Of a stretch of 64,000 nucleotides of DNA, positions 35,543 to 47,700 are shown piece by piece (positions within the stretch are counted from its first letter, which is position 1; each line of letters starts with the position of its first letter). The stretch is taken from the NCBI GenBank assembly GCA_907164885.2, contig OU015492.1, positions 48,622,683 through 48,686,682 on the forward strand, read 5' to 3'. The stretch comes from Dolomedes plantarius (lineage: Eukaryota > Arthropoda > Arachnida > Araneae > Dolomedidae). A program made the translations under genes and the position numbers. The notes under the pieces were generated by a model that was not told the origin of the DNA, ran no database searches, and was given only the letters and a program-made list of their open reading frames with translations.

Positions 35543-36543
35543 TATATAAAACATTTCCGTAACTGACTGACTCACTGACTGAATGACTGAGATAGAATGC
35601 ATAGACCAAATCGCTGGACCTAAAAGGGCTGAAATTTTGCATGGCGATAATTCTTATAGTGTAGGAGTGCACTAAAAAAGATTTTTGAAAAATTCTTCTT
35701 ACATTTTTTTAAATTAAATTTTTAAGCTGTTTTAGTATCTTTTTTAAAGTTTGCATTTAAAATAATAATTTGAGGGTTATTAAATTTATACCACGAGAAT
35801 GATAATAAAAATTCCCTTAAATTGAGATCTTTTTTGAATGTTTACCTCTATTTTCTGATTTTTGGTGAATTTTTTAAGATTAATTTTTAGAATTTAATTT
35901 ATTAAATGCTGATCACGTGATTTCTTTTTCTGATACTTTATGTAAATTGATCGTCACGTGCATAACAACTAAATAGACAAAAAAAATATTTTTTTTCTTG
36001 CTAATGCGGCAGACGATTGGACATTATCCAAAAAAATATTAAAATGCAATAAAAGATATTATGTTCCTCAAACTGTACTACATTAACTGTACTTTAGTAT
36101 GTTTCTTTAGTATGTACTATTACATTTAATTGGAATATTTTCTTCTACATTATTTTGTCTATAAAAATATCCCTTACGATTTCTTTAAATATATTTTTTA
36201 CACCAATTGTATACTTTGATTGTCGTATTTATTATAAATATATATATATACATATAATTTTTTTTGCATTAATTGCATACATTGACCATTGTATTTAACT
36301 TGAATGTACTCCGTAGCGAAGTGCGGGTTTTAAGCTAGTTATTACATAAAACTTCTCTTACAGACGTTCTCAGACTTTTTCCAGCTATATTCTTTTGAAA
36401 TAGATCTCTTTGTTTGTGAAGGTAGAATAAGTTCTGTCTTGATATGTAGAGATTTTGTCAACTTTAAGCTTATTGAATGTTACTGAATTCTTTGTTTCCA
36501 AACAGCATCTTGTTCTAGTGAACAAACTAACGAGGAAGTTTTA

Positions 36544-39129
36544 GCCCTTTTCAGACGAGGAACATAGTTGATCAAACTGATTTCCGGGCGGCTGTCAAGG
36601 AGTGTAGCCACCATGCAAATGTATGGGAATCGCCAGAACCTTTTCACATGGAGTGAATTCAGTGCCCAGACATTTTGACATCTGGCACTTGTGCTGATAA
36701 CGATCTCATCCCGATGAGTAGACTCATCACAAAAGACATTACTGAAGGTACGCTCTTCACATCAGCCGCCTAGCTGCATGAGCTCAGTTCAGTATGGAAA
36801 GCGTTTCAGTTGCAAGTTTGAATGTGGAACAATTCATCTAAGAAATTCATATTAGTCCCGCGATATGGGACATGAGGTGTGATGAATATAGCTATAAAAT
36901 TAAAAGGGGTGAAGCTTGGAGGGAATTGGCACGCAAATTTTATTCCGACTTCAAAAAAAAATTATTTTTGAATTTGTGGCTTAAAAAATAGAGCAGATTC
37001 TGCAGATTACAAATATATATAATTCATGTACTTTTTGACACTCTAACAACAATTATTAGCTACTTAAAAATGTAAACATACATTTAAATCCCATATAATG
37101 GGAAAGTATTTTTTGCGTTTTTCTCAAAATGTGATTTTTTCATGTAATGGTACACTTTCTGCAAAATCTTTTGCAAGTACATCTCTGTACTTTTAAACGT
37201 CAATAGAATAAGTGCTCTTGTATCAATATAACCTATATTTTTATTTTTAAACCTTAAGATATTTTTGTAAATGGTGAAAATGTATGACAAAAATATGCAG
37301 ATTTCTGATAAGTGAAATTTATAATTTAAAAAAAAAATTAAAATAGTGTAACAAAGATTTAAATGGGTTAACTATATAAAATAAACTGTGTTTGATCATC
37401 ACACAAGATTTGAAGGTGAGATTTTCACTAAATTTTTGAAAAAGTGTTACAAAGTGAATACCTCAAAAATTTCAGGGGGAAAAGTATGTTTGTTTATATT
37501 GTTATTTTAAATTTACCTTTCAATCCAAAAAGATTTTTTTATCTTAAAAAATTCATAAAGGTCTTACTCAATTAACATAAAAAAATCATAATGATACATG
37601 CATATTTGTATAAGATATGGGCTTTAAAAGAATAGCCCAAATTTCCAACTTCTTAGTTGTCGCAGACGTCCCAGTCCCCTTGCAAATATCGATATAAATA
37701 AATACAGATGCCTGCTCAATAAAGTAGTCGGTACCATTCAAATTTAAAAGTTCATTTGTTATTTTGTTAATGGTGGTTAAAAATTCCAAAATTAAAAGAA
37801 AATTTTTAACTTTTTTAGAATTTAAAAAAAATTTATTTAGAAGCCGCATTATCATTAAAAAAATGAACAGAAATATTTATTTGGTCATTTCAAGGAAATA
37901 TATTCTTTATCATTGGTTGTTTATTTCATGTTTCTATGGTGACATACGTCACTCTCTTTACATTACTTATCAAACAGCATTACATCGATTAGTACAGGTT
38001 ATGACTGTTACACTTAAAAATATATGTGGGAGAACCAAATTGCGCGAATTTACCCATTATTTAATTAAATTTATCTGGATTCGCAAATGTGAACATCGCC
38101 TTATGCGTACAATTTGAATAGTTTTCATATGAGGGAGGTTTTTGCATTAACCCTTTCAGGTGTGCAATTTAATTATTATAAATTTTTTTTAAAGTAAGAA
38201 TGAGGTATAGTGGTCCTACAAATAAAAGAAATGCGATTTAAAAAATTAGCAGAGCAAATATAAAAATAATACATTTTGTATTTTTGTAAGTAAAAACCTG
38301 AGTGGCATGTTATGATGCTTTCTTAATTCTATATTCCCCTATATCATTATAAATCAAAGACCAATATTGTGTTATAAAATTGGTGTAAAAGAAAGGTATT
38401 GGTAGAAGAAAGGTATAATATTTAAGTTAAAGTTTTTGAAATTTAAAAATGTAAGGAGGGAAATCACCTTAAAAAATTTTAAAAACTCAACTTTTTATTA
38501 TGATTTAATTATGAAGAATGGAATTAAAGGAATCTTATGAAAAAAACGAAGTCGATATTACAACCGATTTTATGGCCAAATGTATAAAGCTAATAGTAAA
38601 GTAATTTATAGAAAATTTAAACTTTAAATGGCTTTTTCTAAAAACTGTTATTTTAAAACTTGTGCGCACTATTTCTTCAAAACTAATCGTCCCAAATTGC
38701 TAAAATTTTGTATACATGTATATCTTCTATGTTTATACAAATTCTATCTAAATTTAGTTAAGTACATATCACTAATTTTTTACAGCAATTTTTTTTTCCT
38801 TTTGATATTTTTTTTCTATTACAATACATTTGCCTGAAAAATATTTTTATGGGAAATATTGTAATTATTTTAGGTGTAGATTAAAGTATGGCCTATGGAT
38901 AGAATATATACACATAATTTAATGTAGTAAACTGTCTTCTTCCATATCATTTTTCAGTCGCGTTTTCGCCTGCGTGTAGCTGCTGACGAAGCGTTGCCAC
39001 AACCCCAGAAGAGAAGGCGAATTGGGCCCCGCGCCTCGTGTGAAAAGAACCTCACACGGCAGTCAACTACATGAAAATAAACAAGGCAAGTCAGTTGAAT
39101 CAAGAAATGTGCCTCGTCTGAAAGAGGCC
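36544..39129 (+). mobile_element. PIF/Harbinger element without visible transposase
   Basis: TTA lies at both borders (36541-36543 and 39130-39132), the 3-bp target duplication of this superfamily. The left end is GCCCTTTTCAGACGAGGAAC and the right read inward is GGCCTCTTTCAGACGAGGCA, with similarity continuing through ACAT and TTGAT-CAAACTGA. The 2586-bp interior has a MADF-type exon near the left end and then about 1.9 kb of AT-rich DNA in which I find no DDE transposase. Confidence 0.8.
36794..36991 (+). pseudogene. MADF-domain ORF of the Harbinger element, partial
   Basis: Reading from ATG at 36794: MESVSVASLNVEQFI, stop, EIHISPAIWDMRCDEYSYKI, then KRGEAWRELARKFYSDFKKK, ending at TAG 36989. 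The pattern FI-E-I-x3-P-x-IWD, a Tyr and Lys run, then R-x-EAW-EL-A is the first two thirds of a MADF domain. MADF is a Myb/SANT-related DNA-binding fold, and Harbinger elements encode such a protein as a partner of their transposase. The last helix is missing: an A9 run near 36956 precedes divergence, perhaps a lost splice site or frameshift. TAA at codon 16 breaks it. No partner transposase survives nearby. Confidence 0.65.
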
Positions 39130-39167
39130 TTAACATTACATTGTGGAGAAACCTAAAACAATCACAT

Positions 39168-39375
39168 TTGTTGTTGTTGTTGCTAATGCCTCCTGTATCG
39201 GAAGTATTTCGGACCGGGTCCATATAGGCTTTGCGGGCTGAGAAGTGCGGCTCCGGTTTATAATAGAACCATAAGGGTTGGAGCGCCACCTCAGTTTTGA
39301 CCGAGCACTCCCAGAGGCGAAATCTGGGGGAATTGTATCCTGTACCACCCTCTCTGACCTCATAGAGGGACTCAC
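39168..39375 (-). mobile_element. SINE family 1, copy A
   Basis: A (TTG)n run at the left is the (CAA)n tail of a minus-strand SINE. Read on the minus strand, the body holds CCCTTATGGTTCTATTATAA, CCGGAGCCGCACTTCTCAGC and CCTATATGGACCCGGTCCG. The same order of words is found near 44.6, 56.4 and 61.6 kb. The tRNA-like head is missing, so this copy is 5' truncated. Confidence 0.8.
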
Positions 39376-39629
39376 AATATATTTAAATACCTGTATCTTC
39401 ACATACTTTAAAATATTTTTGAAAATTAGAAGAAAATACAGGATTATCGTAAAAGGTATCCATGATTTCAGTTGTGCAAACCGGGAACAACAATCGAGCG
39501 ATCGGATTTTACGTAGCAGTAGATGGTATGCTAACTCTGCGAGTTTTTATTTTCCCACGTCATGGTGACCGTGACTGCGCTGGGGGCATGCGCTGATGCT
39601 GTGACGTAGCGCTTCCTCCTGCATGAGTT

Positions 39630-40000
39630 TTGACGTTAGATAGGAAGGGACGGTCTAAATTTTTGGCTACCAAGAAGTCCCGATTTGATCCCCCTTTTTT
39701 TGTATGGGATTACCTGAAAAACTTTGTGTACGCTGAGAAAATCCGAGACTAAGTCATTTATCAGAGTTACTGCTGCAATAGAGACTGTGACTCAGGATAT
39801 GATCGCTACCTGGATGGAGATCGACTGTCGTCAAGATGTGTGCCGAGAGATGAGGGGTACTCATATCTAAACTTATTAGGTATTGTCCAAAACTTGATTC
39901 TTTTCTGTATCGTTTGGTGAAAAAAAATAAAGACCAAGAGTATTATAATATGGTTTTTTATTTCACGTTGCAATCCCGGACAACTTTTTCGATGACCCTG
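39630..40000 (+). pseudogene. mariner-type transposase 3' fragment with right TIR
   Basis: From about 39630 one frame reads WLPRSPDLIPLFFVWDYLKN and FVYAEKIRD, matching WPPRLPDLTQLDFFLW and the following helix of the element at 30030-31624; the third catalytic Asp has become Phe. The rest is scrambled by stops and shifts. The right end GACAACTTTTTCGATGACCC-TG stops at 40000 and is followed by TA, a plausible terminal repeat. The left half of the element is absent; the sequence upstream of about 39620 is not recognisable. Confidence 0.7.
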
Positions 40001-40002
40001 TA

Positions 40003-41280
40003 TATTGTCTCAATTACGCACATTGCAGATTTATCAATATTTTCGCTAGCCTAAATCCCGTTATTTTGCACATTTTGATACATACATGACAGAAGATTTA
40101 CACTCTTTATAGAAATCATACATTTTCCAAATGGGAAACAAATTTTATTCGATCAAATATTTGATCGCATATATTTACGACCAAAACTTCAGGATTGCTA
40201 CTTCGGTATTCAAATGTCAATATTTATCGGCAGTAGATATGTTTAAATAGCATTGTAGAGGAAAGTTCTAGAGAAAGGCATGGAATTCAAGAGATGGTGA
40301 TGTAAACTCTTTTGATACAGTTTTTAAAGAAACTATGTAATTTACATTCTACAATTTTACATTTACAATTTTACTTCTGAATCATCATAAAATCTGCCGA
40401 TAAGAATCATTATAGTATCGTAATGGATACTGATTTTATAACAGAAAGAAGGAGAGTTATATTATGAAGATTGCATAATATGTAATACGATACAGAATGT
40501 AACAATAAAGTTATATTTTAAAATTTTAATTATCTTAATTCATTTATTCATGTTATTGATAATTTGTGCTATATATTTATGCAGAAAAGTTAGATTAGCA
40601 TCACAGAAAAGTCTTGCAAAAGTCTTGAATACAAAGAGTAAACACTATAAAATTTTCATTTTGTCTTTTAAAAGCTCTCATTGAATAGTCACGTACATAC
40701 AGAATCACATATTCAGTGAAAATATTATTGGAGGAATGGTAATGTGAAACAAATAAATTTTATCTAGTCTTATTCTTTGAAAAATAACTTCAGATATTTA
40801 ATTTAATATGTGTTTAAAGCAAAATTTTAGGATATTTACCTTTGGATCTACTTCATTTTAGTGAAGTATTATTTTCACAAAATACAAAGAAAGTTTTATG
40901 TTATCCCTTAACAAACAATTCCCTTATGAAATATACATCATAAATGTTTTACCATGGAATCCCTTAAAAGGAATATAATTTAAATATTTATCTTCTTTAG
41001 ATGCATTAAAGATTCCTCATTACATTCTAAGTGAAGTAATCCCAATCTATATAAATTAACATAGTCGGTTGTAATAGTATACCTTATCTAAATTTAAATA
41101 ACATTTTTAATCTTACAGTAATGGGTGACTTAAATATGTAAATGATTGTCTATATATATTCATTCTGGGAAATCTCATATAATATTGACGTAACATGAGC
41201 CTCTAGAAACCACAAACGTCCTCGATGACCTAACAAACTACTTCATTTTTTTACTCTAAATTTTTAGTATACTACGGAAA
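40003..41280. other. Unassigned AT-rich DNA
   Basis: No coding region or repeat border seen. Confidence 0.5.
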
Positions 41281-41282
41281 TA

Positions 41283-42570
41283 CAGAAGGTCGTTCGCACT
41301 TTATGGAAACGATTTTGATAGTTACGCTTTATGTATAAATGCCATATATTTTGCGCCGATTAGCCATGGTTCTTGACAATAGCTCTAGCTCGAATTTCCC
41401 ATGAAAGTAAACTTTTTCTGAGCACTGTCATGTCAATTTCACACCATTTCTCTTGGACCGTTTTCCATAGTCCGTTCACTGTTCTTGGATGCCGTTTTCG
41501 TAAGGCTCGCTTTAATAAACTGAAAGCACAAAAGTCACTTGGAGAAGCGTCAGGTGATTTTACAGGAATTTCATTAAATGGGATACGCTTTATTCCTGTT
41601 TCTGATTCTTTCTTTGCTAAATAAGCGCCAGTTGATTTAGACGTGCGACTACAGGTTCTGTCCACATGAAGCTCAACTTTATCAATGTCCTTTCCATATA
41701 ATACTGGAATTTTTTCTTTAAAAATTGGTTCCAAAATATTCTGCTGATAATAGAATGAATTAATTTTGGCTTTTCTTGAGACTTTTTTGATTTTTAATTT
41801 GTCGTTGTAACAAAATCCTGCAACTATCGGGAATCCGTTTGGGATCTTTTCTGTACACTTACGAGGCCATTTCGTACGGTCATCCCCGTCAGTTGAGCAA
41901 CAGAAAATTTTTCTTTTTTTATTACAGTCACTTAAATATACCCTTGCCTTATCGAGTGTTACCACAAATTTTCATTTTTCAGCAGCTAGGTGTTTTTCAT
42001 ATAATTTCCTGCGATTTGTTTTTATTTCAGCAATATGCTTTGGTAAAAAGCAGATGAACTTTAGATTTAAACATCTCTTTTAACTTCAAATCTTTATGAA
42101 TGATTTTACATACAGTGCCAAAAGACATTCCTAGTTTTGATACAAATGATCTTTGAGTCTGCGGATTTTCTTTTAGGATCAGAGACTTTACTCTCTTAAT
42201 ATTTACCTGCGTTCGAACAATCTTAGGATCAGGTTTCACGGTCATGTTGTTATTTTTACTTTCAGTTAGTTTTTTTCCATTAAAATTTAATATATTATAA
42301 ATACCTTTTTTTGAAATGCCATAACGGCGATTTTTACACCGCTTCACAATTTGTTGAGACATATATTTCTCCTCGGAAAGCGCAGTTACGTAACCTTCGA
42401 GCTATCTGTCAATTTTAGGAGCCATTTCCTAAATAAATCTTTTATTTTACTTTCCAATCAAAGCAAAACAGTAGGATACGATTATTCTAAAGTTGCCAAA
42501 TTTTTATCTTAAAATGTAATCGACAAAAATAAATTACAAATCGTTTCCATAAACTGCGAACGACCTTCTG
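41283..42570 (-). mobile_element. mariner-type element (DD41D spacing), TA-flanked
   Basis: Ends are CAGAAGGTCGTTCGCACTTT and, read inward from the right, CAGAAGGTCGTTCGCAGTTT, with similarity over about 33 bp to GAAACGATTT. TA flanks at 41281-41282 and 42571-42572. The ends resemble those of 28691-29989 (CAGA-GG-YGTTCGCAC) and the encoded protein is its relative. The length is 1288 bp. Confidence 0.93.
41360..42425 (-). pseudogene. mariner-type transposase, frameshifted, with stops
   Basis: From ATG at 42425 (MAPKIDR, TAG, LEGYVTALSEEKY) the HTH part includes QRSFVSKLGMSFGTVCKI. A one-base shift near 42033 and a TGA near 41975 separate it from the catalytic half. Asp motifs: FVVTLDKARVYLSD, ELHVDRTCSRTS and SPDASPSDFCAF, with 41 residues between the last two. 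The residue following the second Asp and its neighbours have drifted from the related copy (DKASSH to DRTCSR). The tail ends SWEIRARAIVKNHG. The frame shift, TGA and TAG at codon 8 mean it is dead. It shares the order of motifs and many residues with the gene at 28745-29845. Confidence 0.87.
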
Positions 42571-42572
42571 TA

Positions 42573-43745
42573 CAGTTAAAATATGCAACAAGTTTCCATT
42601 GAATTTACGAGTACCCTAATCAGATGGACATATCAAATAATAGAAGTTTATACTATCAATGGTATTTTCAAGTACAGATTAAATTTCCCCATATCTGCCA
42701 ACAAATTTTATTATACGCATAGCATATTAAAGATTTGTTAACGCATTCAATCAATAAGAGAAATTTAAATATTTATAAGATCAATAAATAAATATTAAGT
42801 ACTAGAATGAATATGTAAAAGTATATATATTTTTAACATTTATCCTTCTGGTTTCCCTCTGGGGACATAAGAAACGCTCATAAAAACAAGTAAGCCTTCT
42901 ATTCAAAGTATATTTATTATGTTTGCAACAATAAAAAAGGATTAAAAAAATAATTTGTCACACATTTTCTAAAACTATATATATGAAGCAATTTAAATGG
43001 GAATCCTTTTATATTTTCTCTAAAAAATAACAATTGTTTTGATACTGGAATTTTAAAACAGAAATTCTATGTAAAACTAAAGTTTCTCTCTTGGGAGCAC
43101 ACATTTGATCTCCGTATTTTTTCTGCGTGATATACGATGCAATCTTCCTAACAATTTTTGCGATAAAAAAGTTGGAGAATATTGAAAAACAAAAGGCTTA
43201 GTTTTCTTTTTAGATAGGAAAGCCTATTATAATAAAAATGCCTTTCTTCTTAACGAAAATATATTTATAAAGAACGTGTTTTGAATTTGTTTAGCTCATC
43301 AAATATAAAATAAAGTTGTATAAATTATCGGCATCTTTTGAAATTCAAAAATCATCATTGGTTCCATTTATGATTTTGAAAATTATTAAACCTACTTTAA
43401 AAAATTTTAGTAAATTTTCAGAATAATACTTATAGATATGTAATGGATTATGAGATTCTGGTAAGAAAAAAGGTGAAGAATATCACCTTTAAGGAAAATG
43501 TTGAATCAATGTTAATCGACAAGCGATGTCATTAAAACCCTTGTTGATATGCGACTGTGTAAATCCAAAAAGTTAAGCCGACCCATCCGAAGGTATGAAG
43601 CAAGATTGGCTGAAAACGCATATTCGCTGCTTGCAGTCCTGCACACACAAAAATTCTGCGGATTCAGAAATTAATTTAGGGTCATTGTAACTTAATAATG
43701 TGACACTGTATCAGTTACTACATGAAATTAGTATTTATATAAGTA
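42573..43745. other. Unassigned AT-rich DNA
   Basis: No gene or repeat border recognised. Confidence 0.45.
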
Positions 43746-44290
43746 TGTGATACCCCATTCCTACCCATCAACATGTCATCTATCGGTGAACTGTTGATCT
43801 GGGTGGTCTCATAAACTCTAGTATAAAAGGAAATAAAGTTCTTGTAATGTGCGGTTCTGACGTTATAAAATGCATAAATCCCAGAGTGGTTCGAGGGCTT
43901 TTGATATTTTTGATACTATAGTGGCATTTAGACTCCCATAAACTTCGAACACTTACCAGCACTTCCAACGCCAGAGAAATCCGTTTGAATTCGCTGACAG
44001 TATAAAAGAAGACCCCAATAGTCCATGCGAAAGAGATTTGTTTTTAAGTGCCAGAGAGACGCAGCTCTCCTGGTCAGAGATGCCTCATAGGCCCGAGCTA
44101 TCGTTGAATCCAAAGCCATCCCGACTATCTAACTGTATATATTCTAACTCGCTGTACATACTTGCTTTAAATGTTGTAGTTGTAGTTGTAGTATGTTTAA
44201 CGTATCGAATAAAGTAAATGAAGCGAAAGGCTTGTAGTATTAGTGACTACGGTACAATACTTATCCTATATGTAGAAAGGTCAGGTCTTA
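43746..44290 (+). other. LTR-like segment (tentative)
   Basis: The segment has two TATA-box-like words (AGTATAAAAGG at 43821, AGTATAAAAGAAG at 43998), an AATAAA at about 44207 and a higher GC content than its flanks. It begins TGTGATACC and has candidate ACA ends near 44254. This order resembles the U3-R-U5 of a retrotransposon LTR on the plus strand. I found no second LTR, no convincing target duplication and no clear primer site, so borders are guesses. Confidence 0.35.
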
Positions 44291-44549
44291 ATCCTATGAT
44301 CATCTTGGCTGGAACAAGTTCAATTTACAGCCGGACCACGTGGAGGTGAGGACAACCGACGCCGAACGAAGTACATCCTACAATTCGATACAACTCCCCT
44401 AATTCAGTGAAGAAATCTAGAACCTGGAGTCAGAATACTATTTTAATTAAATGCAACTCCCACACAGCAGTTATGGAGTGAATTTTTGCTCTTCAATGGG
44501 TTCGCTAGAGTAGCATAGCTGGTAAATAAAACAGGAAATTGAGAATAGG

Positions 44550-44715
44550 TTTTTTTGTTGTTGTTCCTGTACCTTATGTCCCGTGGCTGGAAGTTCTGAC
44601 CAGATCCATATAGGCTTCGGGCTAAGTAGTGCGGCTCCAGTTTATAATAGTACCACAAGGGACGGAGACCAAATTGGCCCTGCTCCACCACAATTTGACC
44701 GATTTTCTCACACTA
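44550..44715 (-). mobile_element. SINE family 1, copy B
   Basis: The minus strand reads CCCTTGTGGTACTATTATAA, CTGGAGCCGCACTACTTAGC, CCTATATGGATCTGGTCAGA, then CCAGCCACGGGACATAAGG and a (CAA)n tail at 44554-44566. The 5' head is missing. Confidence 0.8.
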
Positions 44716-47700
44716 TCGATGTGCGGAATAACAACATAAGTAGCTTTTTCTTCAGTAGCATACAATACATAACTAAATATTTATATCCTCTCGTAACTCC
44801 AGAACATAACTGTCAGTGAAGTTTTGTCATATCCTATCTGCAACACTTATTATTCAGCATCCTTTGACGATTCACTAACGCTACTGAGTTAACTCATCAA
44901 ACTATCAGCTGATATCACCTGGGTAAACTCATTAAAACAAGCCTAAAACTGCAAAGTGGAGTGCTCGACGTCACTAATAATAGAATAAAAAGTTTTTAAA
45001 AAATCATATATAACGGGAAGAAAAATCAGGAAGCCCTAAAACTGAAGTTGTGAGTTTCGATTTCCAGAACTTTTATCTGTGGCAAAATTTCAGTCTCATT
45101 ATTTTTCAGCTTACAATAAGCATCTCTCGCACAACACATGAAATTCCCCCTGTTACTATATGAAATATAGATAACCAGAATTACACGAAAATCTTTGAAG
45201 CTCGCCTCTAAATTTGAGGATAATACGTGCGTAAAACACAAATAGAAGTTTAAAATTTGGAATTATGCTTAAACTTAAATTGCAATAATTCTGTACCATT
45301 ACTTTCCAGTAACAGCTAAAACCATTGATATTCACCGCAGTGAAAAGAAACGCATAAGTGATAATGTACAAAAGTTCTCACTCATATAAATGTGGAGCTT
45401 ATGGACATGTAAATGTGATGGGATGTTCCACAAATTAACGCAGATATCAAGGAGAATTCAACATTGTTTATGGACATTTAGCTAATGTCCGATGCATTCA
45501 CACGATAAACAGGAACTCCACCAGTGAAACCAATTTTCATTTTAATTAGAGAGGAAATTTTACTTGTTTTTTTAATGGGGGGGGGCAAAATTGAAGCAAC
45601 TGAAGACTCTATGAGTTTGCAGATAAATATTGATAAAATAGTTTTCTATACAGACTTTATTGATAAATATTAATAAAATATAACGAAAGTGGGGCGAAAT
45701 TTTGAAAAAGAGATTTTTAACAAGTTGTAAAGTGCCATCAAATTTGTTATACGTTCCATTGCAATCTTTTTCTCATTTTAAAACGATCATATTGATTCCG
45801 AAACATTGCAACTCTTAGCTCTTAGGGTTGTGAGTTTTACATAACACAGCCCAGCCATGTCAGGATATTTCTAAACGAACCATAGAAATGTTACAAAATT
45901 TCCCTACTTTTACAAGTAAATTTGTATAAAATAGTTTTTAAATAATTTAAATCATGATTTAGAATTTCGTCGTGTATTACGGCAAATTAGATTATGGCAT
46001 AAAATACATTATGGTATTCTGATGAATTAAATGCGTGTAGTTGTTTAAATTTTGTGTTGCACCGTACAGTGAAAGTCGCGGTCAAATAAAACGGAAATAG
46101 ATAAACTTTTTACCTTTTTTGAATAGAGTTGTCTATATCAATTTCTGTTCCATGTAATCTTTTAAGTATCATAATTTAAAGCAAAACCTTTTGCAATTTG
46201 TACTAAGAAACGTTCAGAAATTTTAGTCTCTAGAACTACTAATTGCATAATCAAAATTTTTAATTTGAAATTGCTATTGAAAAGCTTTCTGAAGATGGGT
46301 TTTTTAACTGCAGCTGTTGTTTTAACAAGCCGTAAAACTCATGTTTAAGAATGAACATATTTAGTGTAATGTTTTTAAAGCCTTTCAAGGCATACTTAAA
46401 AATATTCACCTAAGCGGGCAAAAAGCACAGGTTTACAATAATTTAGCTTTTGAAGATTTATTTACACACTCAAATCGTCAACTTTAATGCTCTTCAGAGA
46501 TTCTTTCAGAAACAAACAAAAAAAGCAAAGAGTAAATAAGAGTTCACTTCATAACTAGTAATATGTTTCGCTACACAATATATGTTAAAAACATTTATTT
46601 TAAGAGTTATTACCAAAACAATATAAATCTACTTTAAGCGGCATTTTAGCTTCTATGTAATATTTTGTCGTAGGCAAAAGGGCACATTAAAATACTTTAA
46701 ACAATGGGAATATTATATATTTGGTTTAGTTATCACTTATGTAAGATGAAAATAACTATATATTTTATACTGGTTTTAGATAAGCTCATTACATTTAAAT
46801 GCAATTATTTCTGTTATCCCTTTCAATTCCAAGGAGAGGAAGATTGTTGATATTTAAAATAAGACCTGATATATGAATGATATGGGTTGAAAATACCAAG
46901 GGAATTTCATTCGCTAACAATTAGTATTAATGTAAGGGATTATTTAGATCTTTATTTGAATGTTAAATGAATTCACCGATTTCTGCTTGTTTATCATCGT
47001 TCAATTGGGCTGCTTATATCGTGCTTCAATTTAACTAATTATTTGGCTCTTCTGAATATTTAACTTAATATATAAATGAGAAAGTGAATCCATATTATCT
47101 ATTCATCTATTTATTTATAATCAAACATGTTCGTTATGTATACTATAATTCAATATTAAGTTTTGCAATAGAGGAATTAGGAAACCTATGTATAAAAAAT
47201 GAAATTAAACGTTTGTATATAATTAAATTAGTAATTTATCAATATGATAGCACTAAATAAAGAGTTATAATTCCTGTTACAATATATTTCGAAATTTCCA
47301 TCAACAATATTGCAACAGTTCAACCTTGAGAAATCTATGTGTAAATTTGTTCATTAAACACAAAATTATTCCACTCTGATCTGATAATTTTTATATATAA
47401 TTACCTTCTCTAAAATTTGTGTCCAATACTAAGTGATTTTTAAATAATTTTTATAAGAAATAGCTTCAAAAGGCTTCGCTTTTTTCCCGTAAATATTTAC
47501 AGCATTATGTATATAATTCTTTAAATATGAAATTAATAGTTTTGAATAGGATTTATATATTTAATGGAAATTAATGGTTTTTCATAATTATTTCAATTTT
47601 TACGCAGTTGAAAGATTTTGATATTAATTATATATGTGTTGATTTACATTATGTAGGAGAATAATTTTATTTATATATAAATAATTTAATATGAATAATT

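Larger units (their letters stand above)
33743..36338 (+). mobile_element. Helitron, copy C, split near its 5' end by a mariner
   Basis: The right part at 35543-36338 matches copies A and B from TATAAAACATTTCCGTAACT to CTCCGTAGCGAAGTGCGGG, TTTTAAG, CTAG. The first few bases (TATATA) lie on the other side of the 33750-35542 transposon. Its TA target therefore fell in the TATATA run at the Helitron 5' end. The initial TC is altered (GC at 33743-33744), so the exact start is inferred. Confidence 0.75.
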
